From: JANRLT01 sp041736895
GTDB lineage: Bacteria; Planctomycetota; Planctomycetia; Pirellulales; JALHPA01
Direction: 5' to 3'
DNA length: 64,000 nucleotides
Assembly (NCBI GenBank): GCA_041736895.1
Contig: JBGSSS010000062.1
Coordinates: 1-64,000 of the forward strand
Part shown: positions 44,908 to 53,606 of the stretch, piece by piece
Position numbering within the stretch: position 1 is the stretch's first letter
How the letters are laid out: each line of letters opens with the position of its first letter
Notes under the pieces: model-generated
Database searches by the model: none
Told to the model about the DNA's origin: nothing
Seen by the model: the letters and a program-made list of their open reading frames with translations, nothing else
Position numbers and translations under genes: made by a program

Positions 44908-45165
44908 ATGTTGGCTCGCCAATTCGCCGTTTTCCTCGGAGTGTTGGCGTTCACCATGACGCAAGTTCGGGCAATGGTGAATGGGTTTGAGTTCACCGCG
45001 AATCTTTGGCAAGGCTTGGCCGCGATGGCCACCCTCGCCGCGCTTGGCGGAGTGTTGGGCGGGATCGCCGAGTGGATGCTCGGGGATTCGCTGCGAATGG
45101 AGTTGGCCGCCGCGATGGCGGAGAAGCAGAACGAAAAACTAACGGGTCGGCCGCGGGTCAATTGA
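44908..45165 (+). CDS. Small membrane protein between fleN and fliA
   Basis: An 85-residue protein with two hydrophobic segments (FAVFLGVLAFTMTQV, and LAALGGVLGGIAEWML) and a charged C-terminus. I do not recognise the family. Its place between fleN and fliA suggests a flagellar link. A GCCGATAA octamer, the sigma28 -10 consensus, lies 87 nt upstream (44814-44821), but a matching -35 TAAA at the right distance is missing. Confidence 0.6.
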   Translation: MLARQFAVFLGVLAFTMTQVRAMVNGFEFTANLWQGLAAMATLAALGGVLGGIAEWMLGDSLRMELAAAMAEKQNEKLTGRPRVN

Positions 45166-45264
45166 ACCGACAACGGTTCAGGCACGCCGAACTGATTCGC
45201 AGACGATTCCGGAGGACCATGATGGTCAGCCACTCCGGAATCGAGACCACTCATGGAGGAGCCG

Positions 45265-46083
45265 ATGGCAACAGTGATCGCCGAAACAGCACCGCCCGCA
45301 TCGACAGCCGCAGAAATTGCCGCTCAAGAAATCCTGCAAGTCTGGCATGCCTTCAAAGCGGATATGAACAATCAAGATCTGCGCAACCGGCTCGTCGAGC
45401 GGTATCTGCCGCTGGTCAAGTACAACGGCGAACGGATCTGGTCGCGGCTCCCCGAGGGAGTGGAACTCGACGACCTCATCTCGGCCGGGATCTTCGGTCT
45501 GATGGACGCCATCGACGCTTTCGATTTGTCACGCGGCGTCAAGTTCGAGACCTACTGCGTGCCGCGTATTCGCGGGGCGATGCTCGACGAACTCCGGACA
45601 ATGGACTGGGTTCCGCGCCTCGTTCGGTCGAAAGCCAGCAAGCTCAACGAAGCATACAAGTCGCTCGAAGTCCGCCTCGGCCGCGCCCCGACCGAACTCG
45701 AGTTGGCCGAACGCATGGAATTAAGCGTTCCCGAAGTCGAAAAACTGATCCTCGACGCCAGCGCGGTCAACCTGATCAGTCTGAACAAGAAATGGTACGA
45801 AACGGACAGCTACAAGGATGTCCGCGAAATCGATATTCTCGAAGACAAAAAGGGCGAAGACCCGACCCGCCGCATTCAGAAGAACGACCTGATGCGTCTG
45901 GTGACCAAGGGCCTGAATCGCAACGAACGGCTCATCATCATTCTCTATTACTATGAAGAGCTGACGATGAAAGAAATCGGCGCAACGCTCGATCTGAGCG
46001 AAAGCCGCGTGAGCCAGATGCACAGCTCGATCATGCAGCGCTTGCAGCAACAACTCGGCCGCCGCCGGCCGGAATTTGCCTAA
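45265..46083 (+). CDS. fliA: Flagellar RNA polymerase sigma factor FliA (sigma28)
   Basis: A 272-residue sigma factor of the FliA/WhiG type. Region 2 contains LVKYNGERIWSRLP, LDDLISAGIFGLMDAIDAFD and FETYCVPRIRGAMLDELR. Region 3 holds VPRLVRSKASKLNEAYKSLE. Region 4 ends in LTMKEIGATLDLSESRVSQ. It directs late flagellar genes and is held inactive by FlgM (27195). GGAGG before ATG 45265 is preferred to ATG 45253. A terminator follows at 46116. Confidence 0.93.
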   Translation: MATVIAETAPPASTAAEIAAQEILQVWHAFKADMNNQDLRNRLVERYLPLVKYNGERIWSRLPEGVELDDLISAGIFGLMDAIDAFDLSRGVKFETYCVPRIRGAMLDELRTMDWVPRLVRSKASKLNEAYKSLEVRLGRAPTELELAERMELSVPEVEKLILDASAVNLISLNKKWYETDSYKDVREIDILEDKKGEDPTRRIQKNDLMRLVTKGLNRNERLIIILYYYEELTMKEIGATLDLSESRVSQMHSSIMQRLQQQLGRRRPEFA

Positions 46084-46115
46084 GGCTTACGGGCAAAACT
46101 CATGATGAAAACAGA

Positions 46116-46148
46116 AACACCGCGAGTGATCTCGCGGTGTTTTTTTGT
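46116..46148 (+). terminator. Terminator of the flagellar unit
   Basis: An 11-bp perfect stem (46116-46126 with 46131-46141) followed by a run of T. Confidence 0.87.
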
Positions 46149-46184
46149 TTAACAACAGGGCGAGACTGCTGACAAGCGATTCGT

Positions 46185-46742
46185 TTATTTGAGATCGACG
46201 AGTTCGCTCTTATGGTCTTCGGCGAATTTTTTTGCCTCTTCAGCGAGTGCTGTATACTCGTTTGTCAGTGCCGTTGATTGATCCTCGAGTGCCAACGTCT
46301 TTTTATTGAGTGTCGCAAGATCTTGGATCGAGGGGTCCGCGTAGATGAGAAGATACTTGCGCAGCAGGTCTTGAAGCTCCGCCAGTTTGGCCGTTGATTT
46401 TTGCTCCAAACTGTAATACTCGTTCAAATGAGATTCCAGGACGGTATCAGCAGCCAACTGATATTTCGCCGCAGCGTCGCGGAAGCTTTCGCCGCTTTTG
46501 ACAAACAGTTCGGCACCTGCATCTGCAAGTTGACGAATTTCCACGGCTTGCTCAGGGAAATTCGCTGCTTGGACAGCATGAAACTTCTCGAGGGCTTGGG
46601 TCTGCCACGTATTGCCTTGCGTGTAATTGGCGTTGCCTTCTTTGATCAACTCATTCGCATCGCCTTTCGCATGATTGGACCACCACACCGCGAGCGCGAT
46701 CAGAATTCCTACCACGCCGAGAATCACATTGAAGATTTTCAT
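46185..46742 (-). CDS. Membrane-anchored helical protein, unknown
   Basis: A 185-residue protein with one N-terminal helix (VILGVVGILIALAVWW) and a periplasmic, strongly helical domain with coiled-coil character (AALTNEYTALAEEAKKFAED-like pattern). I do not recognise the family. A possible promoter with an extended -10 (TGC then TATAGT, 46787-46795 on the minus strand) lies upstream. It is convergent with fliA across a terminator. Confidence 0.55.
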   Translation of the reverse strand: MKIFNVILGVVGILIALAVWWSNHAKGDANELIKEGNANYTQGNTWQTQALEKFHAVQAANFPEQAVEIRQLADAGAELFVKSGESFRDAAAKYQLAADTVLESHLNEYYSLEQKSTAKLAELQDLLRKYLLIYADPSIQDLATLNKKTLALEDQSTALTNEYTALAEEAKKFAEDHKSELVDLK

Positions 46743-46786
46743 CTAGCCGCCTCTTTGCCTAGAACAAGTTTCAACATCGCACTTGA

Positions 46787-46795
46787 ACTATAGCA
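46787..46795 (-). promoter_or_regulatory. Possible extended -10 promoter element
   Basis: On the minus strand TGC is followed by TATAGT, the form of an extended -10. A -35 at normal spacing is poor (TTGCAT at 20 nt). Confidence 0.3.
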
Positions 46796-46822
46796 CACAG
46801 AAATACGGCGAGATGCAAGTGT

Positions 46823-47371
46823 TTACAGCTCTCCGTTTCGCTTTTCTGGTTTTTTCTGCGGCGAGTCGTCGGCTTTGAGGATCAACGAATGTCGATGCTC
46901 AAATAACCCGACGACCCGCGGCATCAAGGTCAGAATCACATACGCCAGCAGCGTACTCAGTAAGGCCGTCGCTTCGCGTCCCATTCCGGCGGCCATGCCG
47001 ATGGCGGCCGTCAGCCAAACGCTTGCGGCCGTGGTCAGGCCCTGGATATTGCCATCGCCGTTGCCTTTGATAATCGAACCCGCCCCGAGAAAGCCAATCC
47101 CCGCGACAAGCCCTTGCAGCACGCGCGTCAAGTCGGCATCACTCACGCCCATCTGTTGCGGGACGAACACAAACAACGCCGAGCCCAGTGCCACAAGCAT
47201 GTGGGTGCGCACGCCGGCGGCTTTGCCCTGTTGCTCGCGCTCGAAGCCAAGGATTCCGCCAAGCAAAGCGGCGATCGTCAAGCGCACAACGATCGTCGTG
47301 AGCTGGCTAACATCCGCGATGTCCGAAAACTCGGATTTCAAGGTCTGCCAAATTTCGGCCCATATTTCCAT
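46823..47371 (-). CDS. MgtC/SapB family membrane protein
   Basis: A 182-residue protein with about four to five helices and the MgtC N-terminal signature: AALLGGILGFEREQQGKAAG, VRTHMLVALGSALFV and LVAGIGFLGAGSIIKG. The family is linked to Mg2+ homeostasis and to control of F-type ATPase, but the C-terminal ACT-like domain of true MgtC is absent, so the finer role is unclear. ATG 47371 is preferred to 47386. Monocistronic. Confidence 0.85.
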   Translation of the reverse strand: MEIWAEIWQTLKSEFSDIADVSQLTTIVVRLTIAALLGGILGFEREQQGKAAGVRTHMLVALGSALFVFVPQQMGVSDADLTRVLQGLVAGIGFLGAGSIIKGNGDGNIQGLTTAASVWLTAAIGMAAGMGREATALLSTLLAYVILTLMPRVVGLFEHRHSLILKADDSPQKKPEKRNGEL

Positions 47372-47569
47372 CGATCCAACTCTCAAAAATCGTTGCTTGC
47401 AGAAGTCACGAAGCGAATCAACGTGAAAGGAGCAAATTCCAAGCCAAGTTCGCTAGCAACTTCGCTGACACAGAAACTGCTATCGACAGCATCACGCAAA
47501 TCGTTATTCTTGCACCACGAAACCGGGAGAAATCTCCCAGCAGTTCTTGCGATCTTTTGAACTTTGCGC

Positions 47570-48622
47570 ATGGCCGTCGCATCCAGCAACACCGAGCAGC
47601 AGCACCAACCCGAAATTGATGGCGGGTGTACTCTTGCTGCGCGTTGTGCGAGTCGACTGATTAGCTTGGTACTTTTGTTCGTTGCGTTGACCGGATGCCA
47701 AAGCGGGCCTACAACAAGCAGCGCGCCGCTGTACGGCCAATCGACGATCGCTCCACCCGGCACGGCGAACACGGCGATGGCCAATCCCGGTGCGTTTGCC
47801 ATGAGTGCGCCCCCAATGCCGAACACAAGTCAGCCGAATGGCTGGGCTCCGCCGCCCGTCAATGGCGGCGCGCCGGCGAACAATTGGAACTCGCCCTCGA
47901 TCTTTGGCGGCAGCGCTCCACCGCCGAACAATGCCACCGCGTGGAACCCCAGTCAACCGCCGAATGCTTACGGAGCCTCGGGCAGCATTTTCGACCAAGC
48001 TCCCCCCACGCAGCAGCAAGGAATCTTTGATTCCTTTGCCAGCACCAACACCGCGAGCGCTCCCGGAGGGAGCTTCAATCCGAATAGCATGTCCCGCGGC
48101 TACGAAAGTCCCAACAGTTCCTTCACCAGCGGGAGCCCTTCGTATTCGGCCAAGCGCTCGGGACCGACGGATTCCGGCAACGGCAATTGGTGGGATCGTC
48201 TGACTGGCACGCAGAGCACTGTCCCAGCCGCGGGAAACCCCGGCTGGAACCAGCCGGCCCCGATGAGCGCGCCGAATCCGGCAACCGCTTGGAACGACCC
48301 GCGCAATCCAAGTTACGCGCGGCAACCGATCCCAAATCCCAACGCGATGCCGAACAATGGGTGGAACATCACCTCGGCCCCCGCTCCGTATGCATCGAAT
48401 CCGTTGAACACCGCGCCGAACTACACGAACTACGGCAGCCCTGCCCCGAGTTATCCGCCGAGCAATATCGCCCGCACGTTGCCCGCTTCGACGAATCCAC
48501 TGCGGCCAAGCAACACGGTTCCCGCCGGCTGGGGAGGCAACCCTGCACCAGCGGCGACGAGCGTTCCGGCCAGTGGTCCGGTCGCGGTTCGAAATCTCGA
48601 AGACTTGGCGCCGGCGCGCTAG
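47570..48622 (+). CDS. Asn/Pro/Ser-rich lipoprotein, unknown
   Basis: A 350-residue lipoprotein. The N-terminal helix ends in the lipobox ALTGCQSG. The mature chain is almost wholly low-complexity, rich in asparagine, proline, serine, glycine and tyrosine, with repeated NPNAMPNNGW- and PAPxY-like patterns. It ends in VAVRNLEDLAPAR, a short segment that looks conserved. No domain recognised. Such chains often act as flexible cell-surface tethers. The ATG at 47570 is preferred over the TTG at 47564. Confidence 0.6.
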   Translation: MAVASSNTEQQHQPEIDGGCTLAARCASRLISLVLLFVALTGCQSGPTTSSAPLYGQSTIAPPGTANTAMANPGAFAMSAPPMPNTSQPNGWAPPPVNGGAPANNWNSPSIFGGSAPPPNNATAWNPSQPPNAYGASGSIFDQAPPTQQQGIFDSFASTNTASAPGGSFNPNSMSRGYESPNSSFTSGSPSYSAKRSGPTDSGNGNWWDRLTGTQSTVPAAGNPGWNQPAPMSAPNPATAWNDPRNPSYARQPIPNPNAMPNNGWNITSAPAPYASNPLNTAPNYTNYGSPAPSYPPSNIARTLPASTNPLRPSNTVPAGWGGNPAPAATSVPASGPVAVRNLEDLAPAR

Positions 48623-49690
48623 AGCAATTGCAGCAGGGAACCCTGCGGTTTCCCCGCTTCTGTTCGATCTTTCGAGACACTTCTCTCGTCGTCTGCAGGC
48701 TGATTGCGCGTGGTTTCTAAGCGCTTTCCACGTCGAAAATCGGCGGATTTTCGTTCAAATTCCGTGCGCATTTTCGGCGCGCAGTTTCTTGCACGCGCAA
48801 AGTTGCGAAGCAAGTTTCGAAGTCCATTCGAGTAGATTCCACTCGAATAAATTTCGATTCGCGCGCTTTTCAAACACCAAATTGTCAAAGATCGACTGTC
48901 ACCCCGGACCGTAGGCCAGGGACTTAGGTTCTGGCCTAAGTCACCAAGCGACAAGCGCAACCTCACCAACATGCGCTGCCCCTGTGGCTAGCGGTAAACA
49001 CTGCAGTGCAGATCCTGCGTCTCGTAGGTCAGTCTTTCCAGCCTGACGAGTGTTGATGTTGCTTCTCGCTGATCGTTGACCCTCGCGAAGCGTTCAACAC
49101 GTCTTGCGTAGGTTCCAACAATCAACAGCAAGTGACGTCAAACAGTGTCAGGCTGAAAACCTAACCTACGGAACAGGGCACGACACAAGCGAACAGGGGA
49201 ACATGTCAGGGATCGGTGACTCGCGATTCGGCTAGTGAGTGAACACCCGCACGAATTCCACGAGCTGCCGAGTTTTCTGGCTTACTTCAATCCGGCCATA
49301 TTGAACGTGATCAGGCCCTTGCCACTACCACTCAACGCTCACGGATCGTTTTCTCGCCAACTCGGCCCCAAGCGGCCAGTCGAGGAATGAATCATCTCGA
49401 CTCGAAGCCACTGGGCGCACCATCGCATTTCTAGATCCCACTACACCACACCAGTTGGCACAAAATCAAACCCCTTTTTCAGAAATTTTCAGGTCATTCA
49501 AACGCTGCCTACGGGTTCTGCGAGAAACTCTTTTTCTCCTTCTCGAAATGCTCCCTTCTCACTTGGGAATCTGTTACAAAGACACGGCACTAGGATTCGC
49601 TCGCTATTATCACGATTCATGCCGACGAATTCTGCGAGTCTTGTTCACAAGTCTGACTTTTTCGCGTGGGTTAAAACCCACGCTACGGCG
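48623..49690. other. Intergenic region with inverted repeats (about 1.07 kb)
   Basis: No gene seen on either strand. It contains a short hairpin (48921-48928 with 48935-48942), a long-spaced imperfect inverted repeat with arms near 49020-49045 and 49147-49172 (type H, core AGCCTGAC) and a small palindrome just before the next gene (49664-49683, type C core GCGTGGGTT). The region may hold an unrecognised RNA, but I see no known one. Confidence 0.45.
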
Positions 49691-50896
49691 ATGCGCTACT
49701 TCTACTTGCTATTCGTGCTTGTCTGTGCCACTTCCTCGGCTGCCGAACTCAAATTCGAGCCGCAGGAAATCGAGACCAAGCTGACCGTCGGGTACGCCGT
49801 GTCGCTCTGTGATGTGAACGGCGATGGCAAGACGGATATTGTCGTGGTCGACGCGGATCGCGTGCTGTGGTACGAGAATCCGACATGGAAAGCGCGCACG
49901 ATCATCGCGAATCAGACACTGCGCGACAACGTTTGCATCGTCCCGCTCGACATCGACGGCGACAAGCAAATCGACTTTGCTCTTGGCGCTGATTGGCGGC
50001 CATTCGATACGAACAAGGGTGGCACACTGCAGTGGCTGCAACGCGGCAAGTCGCTCGACGAAAACTGGAAGGTCCATCCGATCACGACCGAACCGACAAT
50101 CCACCGGATGCGCGCGGCAGACTTCGATGGCGATGGCAAGGTCGAACTCCTCGCGTCGCCGCTCATGGGCCGCGGCACGACCAAACCGAACTTCGCGGAA
50201 GCCGGCTCGCGCACCATGCAATTTCCGCTGCCCGCTGATCCGGTCAAAGGGCCTTGGACGCCGCGCGTGATCAACGACGATCTGCACGTGACGCATAATC
50301 TTTGGCCGTGCGACATTGACGGCGATGGCAAGCTCGAACTCTTGATCGTCTCGTTTGAAGGCGTGTTTCGGCTCGACCCGACCGAGAACGGTTCGTGGAA
50401 AAAGAAGAAGCTCGGCGAAGGGAACCAGGCGACCAGCCCCAACCGCGGTGCAAGCGAAATTAAACTCGGCCGGCTCGCCAACAAAATGCCGTACATCGCC
50501 ACGATCGAACCGTGGCACGGGTTTCAGGTCGTCGTCTACACGCCGCCCAAGGACCCCAACGATCTTTGGACGCGCGTCGTTGTCGATGACGAACTTCTTT
50601 GGGGTCACGCAGTGTGGTACGCGAACATGGACAACGATCCGGACGAGGAACTGATCATCGGCGTGCGCGACCACAAAGACGCGACCCACCGGAGCGGGAT
50701 TCGCGTTTACGATCCGACACTCGACTCAACAGCGCCGGGCGGCGTGCGATGGCAGCGGCAAATCGTCGATCCGGCGGGCGTCGCGGTCGAAGACGCGGCC
50801 GCGGCGGACCTCGACGGCGACGGCAAAACAGACATCGTGGCCTGCGGCCGCGCGACTAAAAATGTCAAGATTTATTGGAACCGCGGGGCGAAGTGA
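49691..50896 (+). CDS. Secreted FG-GAP/VCBS repeat protein
   Basis: A 401-residue exported beta-propeller. After a signal peptide (to about SSAAE) it has repeated Ca-binding loops of VCBS/FG-GAP type: DVNGDGKTD, DIDGDKQID, DFDGDGKVE, DIDGDGKLE and DLDGDGKTD. These repeats build a propeller that usually binds carbohydrate or protein. ATG 49691 is preferred to the upstream 49619 because it opens at the signal peptide. It stands alone, followed by the long inverted repeat at 50913-51134. Confidence 0.82.
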   Translation: MRYFYLLFVLVCATSSAAELKFEPQEIETKLTVGYAVSLCDVNGDGKTDIVVVDADRVLWYENPTWKARTIIANQTLRDNVCIVPLDIDGDKQIDFALGADWRPFDTNKGGTLQWLQRGKSLDENWKVHPITTEPTIHRMRAADFDGDGKVELLASPLMGRGTTKPNFAEAGSRTMQFPLPADPVKGPWTPRVINDDLHVTHNLWPCDIDGDGKLELLIVSFEGVFRLDPTENGSWKKKKLGEGNQATSPNRGASEIKLGRLANKMPYIATIEPWHGFQVVVYTPPKDPNDLWTRVVVDDELLWGHAVWYANMDNDPDEELIIGVRDHKDATHRSGIRVYDPTLDSTAPGGVRWQRQIVDPAGVAVEDAAAADLDGDGKTDIVACGRATKNVKIYWNRGAK

Positions 50897-50912
50897 AAAT
50901 GCAAATGCGGTT

Positions 50913-51134
50913 GAACAGAAGGCCGCAAAGAACGCAAAGAATACAAATACGAGTTTCGACAGAAGGTTACGAAGGAAACGAAGAGGGGATTTTGTGACAA
51001 GAACCATTACTCGCAAACCGCGTTTTTTTGAAAAGATGTTTATTGAAATGCATTTGCCTTTCCTTCGTTACCTTCGCTTCCTTCTGTAGAATACTCCTCG
51101 CATTTTTCTCTGCGATCTTTGCGGCCTTCTGTTC
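50913..51134. repeat. Nested long inverted repeat (palindrome type E)
   Basis: Outer arms 50913-50936 and 51111-51134 match at 23 of 24 positions (core CAGAAGGCCGCAAAG). Inner arms near 50960-50983 and 51063-51086 match at about 20 of 24 (core CGAAGG). The element lies between convergent FG-GAP and lexA genes. Confidence 0.75.
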
Positions 51135-51162
51135 AATATTCTGCTGCATCGAAATAACGAAA

Positions 51163-51206
51163 AAAGCACGAGCGGCGAACAGTTGCCTGAACGCCATTCG
51201 TGCTTT
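51163..51206 (-). terminator. Terminator of lexA
   Basis: Stem 51163-51171 with 51198-51206 and an inner GGCG/CGCC pair; T-run on the minus strand. Confidence 0.65.
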
Positions 51207-51316
51207 GCGTGTTTTCGGATATGGTTCTTGTGCCGACTCGCTCGAAGCATGGCTTCGTGCTACGTCGGCGTACTCGCCGCAATCAACTCTGCCGCGTTCG
51301 TAGCAATGGCTACGAA

Positions 51317-51919
51317 CTACCCAACGTTGCGGACAACGCCGACCAGGACACCGAGAATCTTGGCTTCCTTGACGTAGATTGGCTTCATCGTGCTGTTGGC
51401 CGGTTGCAGACGGATGCGGCCTTTTTCCGGATACCAGTACTTGAGCGTTGTTTCGCCTTCATCGGTTTGGGCAACGACGATCTGGCCGGGGCTGGCTTCG
51501 CGGGCTTTACGCACGACGACGTAATCGCCGTCGGCAATTTGCGCTTCGATCATCGAGTCGCCGCTGACGCTCAGCACGAACAAATTTTTCTTGCTGAACA
51601 TCGCGTCGAAGTCGACTCGTTCATCTTGTTCAATCGCTTCGTGCAAGACACCGGCCGCGATTCGGCCACGGAGAGGAAGGCCCTTCTCTTCGGCGAACCC
51701 GTCGACGATTTGGATCGCGCGGGACATACCCGGCTCGCGGGTGATGATCCCTTTCTTTTCGAGGGCCTTGAGATGGCACATGACGCCGTTCGGGCTGGCG
51801 ATTTCAAAGTGATCGCCAATCTCGCGAACCGTGGGGCCATAGCCGCGCGAGCGCATCTTTTCCTTGATGAAGTTCATCACCGCTTCTTGGCGTTTTGTCA
51901 GGTCGTTTTGCTCGGACAT
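51317..51919 (-). CDS. lexA: SOS regulator LexA
   Basis: A 200-residue LexA. The N-terminal winged helix spans about 5-65 with the recognition helix near ASPNGVMCHLKALEK. The self-cleavage site is Ala89-Gly90 in GRIAAGVLHEA. Catalytic Ser122 lies in SVSGDSMIEAQIADGD and Lys160 in ETTLKYWY. RecA-DNA triggers cleavage and opens the SOS genes. An AAGGAA Shine-Dalgarno precedes ATG 51919. It is divergent from a PQQ-type gene. No SOS partner (recA, imuB, dnaE2) lies in the window. Confidence 0.95.
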   Translation of the reverse strand: MSEQNDLTKRQEAVMNFIKEKMRSRGYGPTVREIGDHFEIASPNGVMCHLKALEKKGIITREPGMSRAIQIVDGFAEEKGLPLRGRIAAGVLHEAIEQDERVDFDAMFSKKNLFVLSVSGDSMIEAQIADGDYVVVRKAREASPGQIVVAQTDEGETTLKYWYPEKGRIRLQPANSTMKPIYVKEAKILGVLVGVVRNVG

Positions 51920-52298
51920 CGTGTGGCATTCCTTTGACTGGAGTATGTTTTTGCTCGCCGGGGATTTGTGCCCCAGGGCCAGGAAATCGCAACCAAGCGC
52001 CGAATAACAACGGACCGGCTTGAGGTGAACCTGTACCCTTAACCATGTAATATACGCCCGTTCACGTCAAGTCCATTTGTACAGTAATCGGCAAAATATT
52101 TTCAGACCTGCACCTATCCTCTGAGAAAAACTGGGGAATTCCAAGCTTTTTTCAGTAGGAAGAAATATTGGCACACAAGTTCAAGTTGGGTTAGGATGAA
52201 TGTCCCACCCGCCAAAAGTTGCCGCCAGCCGGCGGATTTGGTTCACGCCCCGCCTCGTATTGCACGCCAGCCGTTTCCCCTTTTTGGATTCTGACACG
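51920..52298. other. Divergent control region of lexA
   Basis: About 379 nt. A 14-bp imperfect palindrome at 52070-52083 (minus strand TGTAC-AAAT-GGACT) has the 5-4-5 plan of the TGTTC-N4-GAACA LexA site I recall for Verrucomicrobia. A TATATT that could be a lexA -10 lies near 52049. This is a weak candidate operator. Confidence 0.3.
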
Positions 52299-53549
52299 AT
52301 GTGCCGCATTGCCCAACTTGGCCGTCTGATGACTTTTGTTTGTGCTGCCCTGCTCTGTTGCGAGTCACTTCCCGCACAGGAGTGGACTCGTTTTCGTGGA
52401 CCTGAGGGTAGCGGCATCAATGCCAAAGTGGATATCCCGGGCGAATGGAAGGAATCGGACATCGCTTGGAAAATCGAACTTCCGGGCAAAGGGCACTCTT
52501 CGCCCGTGCTCTGGGGGGACAAGCTCTTTGTCAACAGCGCGATCGCAGAAACGGGCGAACGCGTGATCTGCGGCATCGATTCGGCCAAGGGGAAGATCCT
52601 GTGGACGAAAAAATTTCCCGCCAGTGCCAGCTTCCGGATTCATGCGCAAAACAGTTTCTCGTCCGGTTCGCCGGCGTGTGACAAGGACGCCGTCTACTTT
52701 GCTTGGGCCTCGCCCGAGAAAGGCGAACTCATCGCCGTCGATCACGCGGGCAAGGTACTGTGGGAAGCGCCGCTCCCCGGGTACGTTAGCCGGCATGGGT
52801 TCGGCAGCTCGCCGATTGTGCATGGCGACTTGGTTTATCTGACCTACGATCAAGATGGCCCGAGCACTGTCTTTGCGATGGATCGCAAGACAGGCGAGAA
52901 AAAATGGAGCGTCGAACGCAAGGTTCTCAACGAACAAAATGCGAGCTACGCCACACCGATGATTTTGCCCGCGATGGGCAAGCAAAGCGAATGCCTGATC
53001 ATCAACAGTTGGGCTCATGGCATCAGTTGCTTGAACCCGACGAACGGAGCGACGATCTGGGAGAAGACGGTCTTCCATCGCAGGCCGGTGGGTTCGCCAA
53101 TCTTGCACAACGGCATGATCATCGGCAATTGCGGCGAAGGGGGCGGCGACAACGCCGTCATCGGACTCAAGGTCAACAACCACGAACCGGAAATCGCATT
53201 CAAGATCGACAAGACGATGGCCCCGTATGTGCCGACGATTATTGCCGAGGGCTACTACGCGTATCTGTGGAGCGACAAGGGGATCGTCAATTGTATTCAC
53301 CTGCCCGACGGCAAGAAGGTCTGGCAACAGCGCATCGGCGGCAATTTTTCTAGTTCGCCCGTCATCGCCAAGGACAAGTTGATCAATATCTCGGCCGAGG
53401 GCGAGGTCATTGTTCTCGCCACGGGCGACAAATTCCAGCAACTCGGCAAAAACAAACTCGGCGAAACGACCCGCTCGACCCCGGCTCTGGCGAATGGAAA
53501 AATGTTCATCAGGACCGAAGGGCATCTACATGCGGTGAAGGGAAAGTAA
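52299..53549 (+). CDS. Secreted PQQ-like beta-propeller protein
   Basis: A 416-residue exported protein with PQQ-like (YncE/BamB-type) repeats of the planctomycete outer-membrane assembly style: EWTRFRGPEGSGI at the N-terminus, then TGERVICGIDSAKGKILW and other AxGKxxW-like turns. Bound PQQ is not implied. The signal peptide ends near LPAQE. ATG 52299 is preferred to 52200. The sulfatase gene follows by 57 nt, so co-transcription is likely. Confidence 0.8.
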   Translation: MCRIAQLGRLMTFVCAALLCCESLPAQEWTRFRGPEGSGINAKVDIPGEWKESDIAWKIELPGKGHSSPVLWGDKLFVNSAIAETGERVICGIDSAKGKILWTKKFPASASFRIHAQNSFSSGSPACDKDAVYFAWASPEKGELIAVDHAGKVLWEAPLPGYVSRHGFGSSPIVHGDLVYLTYDQDGPSTVFAMDRKTGEKKWSVERKVLNEQNASYATPMILPAMGKQSECLIINSWAHGISCLNPTNGATIWEKTVFHRRPVGSPILHNGMIIGNCGEGGGDNAVIGLKVNNHEPEIAFKIDKTMAPYVPTIIAEGYYAYLWSDKGIVNCIHLPDGKKVWQQRIGGNFSSSPVIAKDKLINISAEGEVIVLATGDKFQQLGKNKLGETTRSTPALANGKMFIRTEGHLHAVKGK

Positions 53550-53606
53550 GGACCAGCGTTACGTTGCACGATCCCCTGGACATCGAACATCACGTTTTTT
53601 GACATT

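Larger units (their letters stand above)
50897..51316. other. Intergenic region with nested inverted repeats and the lexA terminator
   Basis: A 420-nt gap. It is filled by a nested inverted repeat (50913-51134) and by the lexA terminator (51163-51206). No gene was seen. Confidence 0.6.

Noticed and set aside
48623..49690. Known structural RNA (SRP RNA, RNase P, tmRNA, 6S) in the large gaps
   Set aside because: The conserved core sequences of these RNAs were looked for on both strands and not seen here or in 26140-27194.
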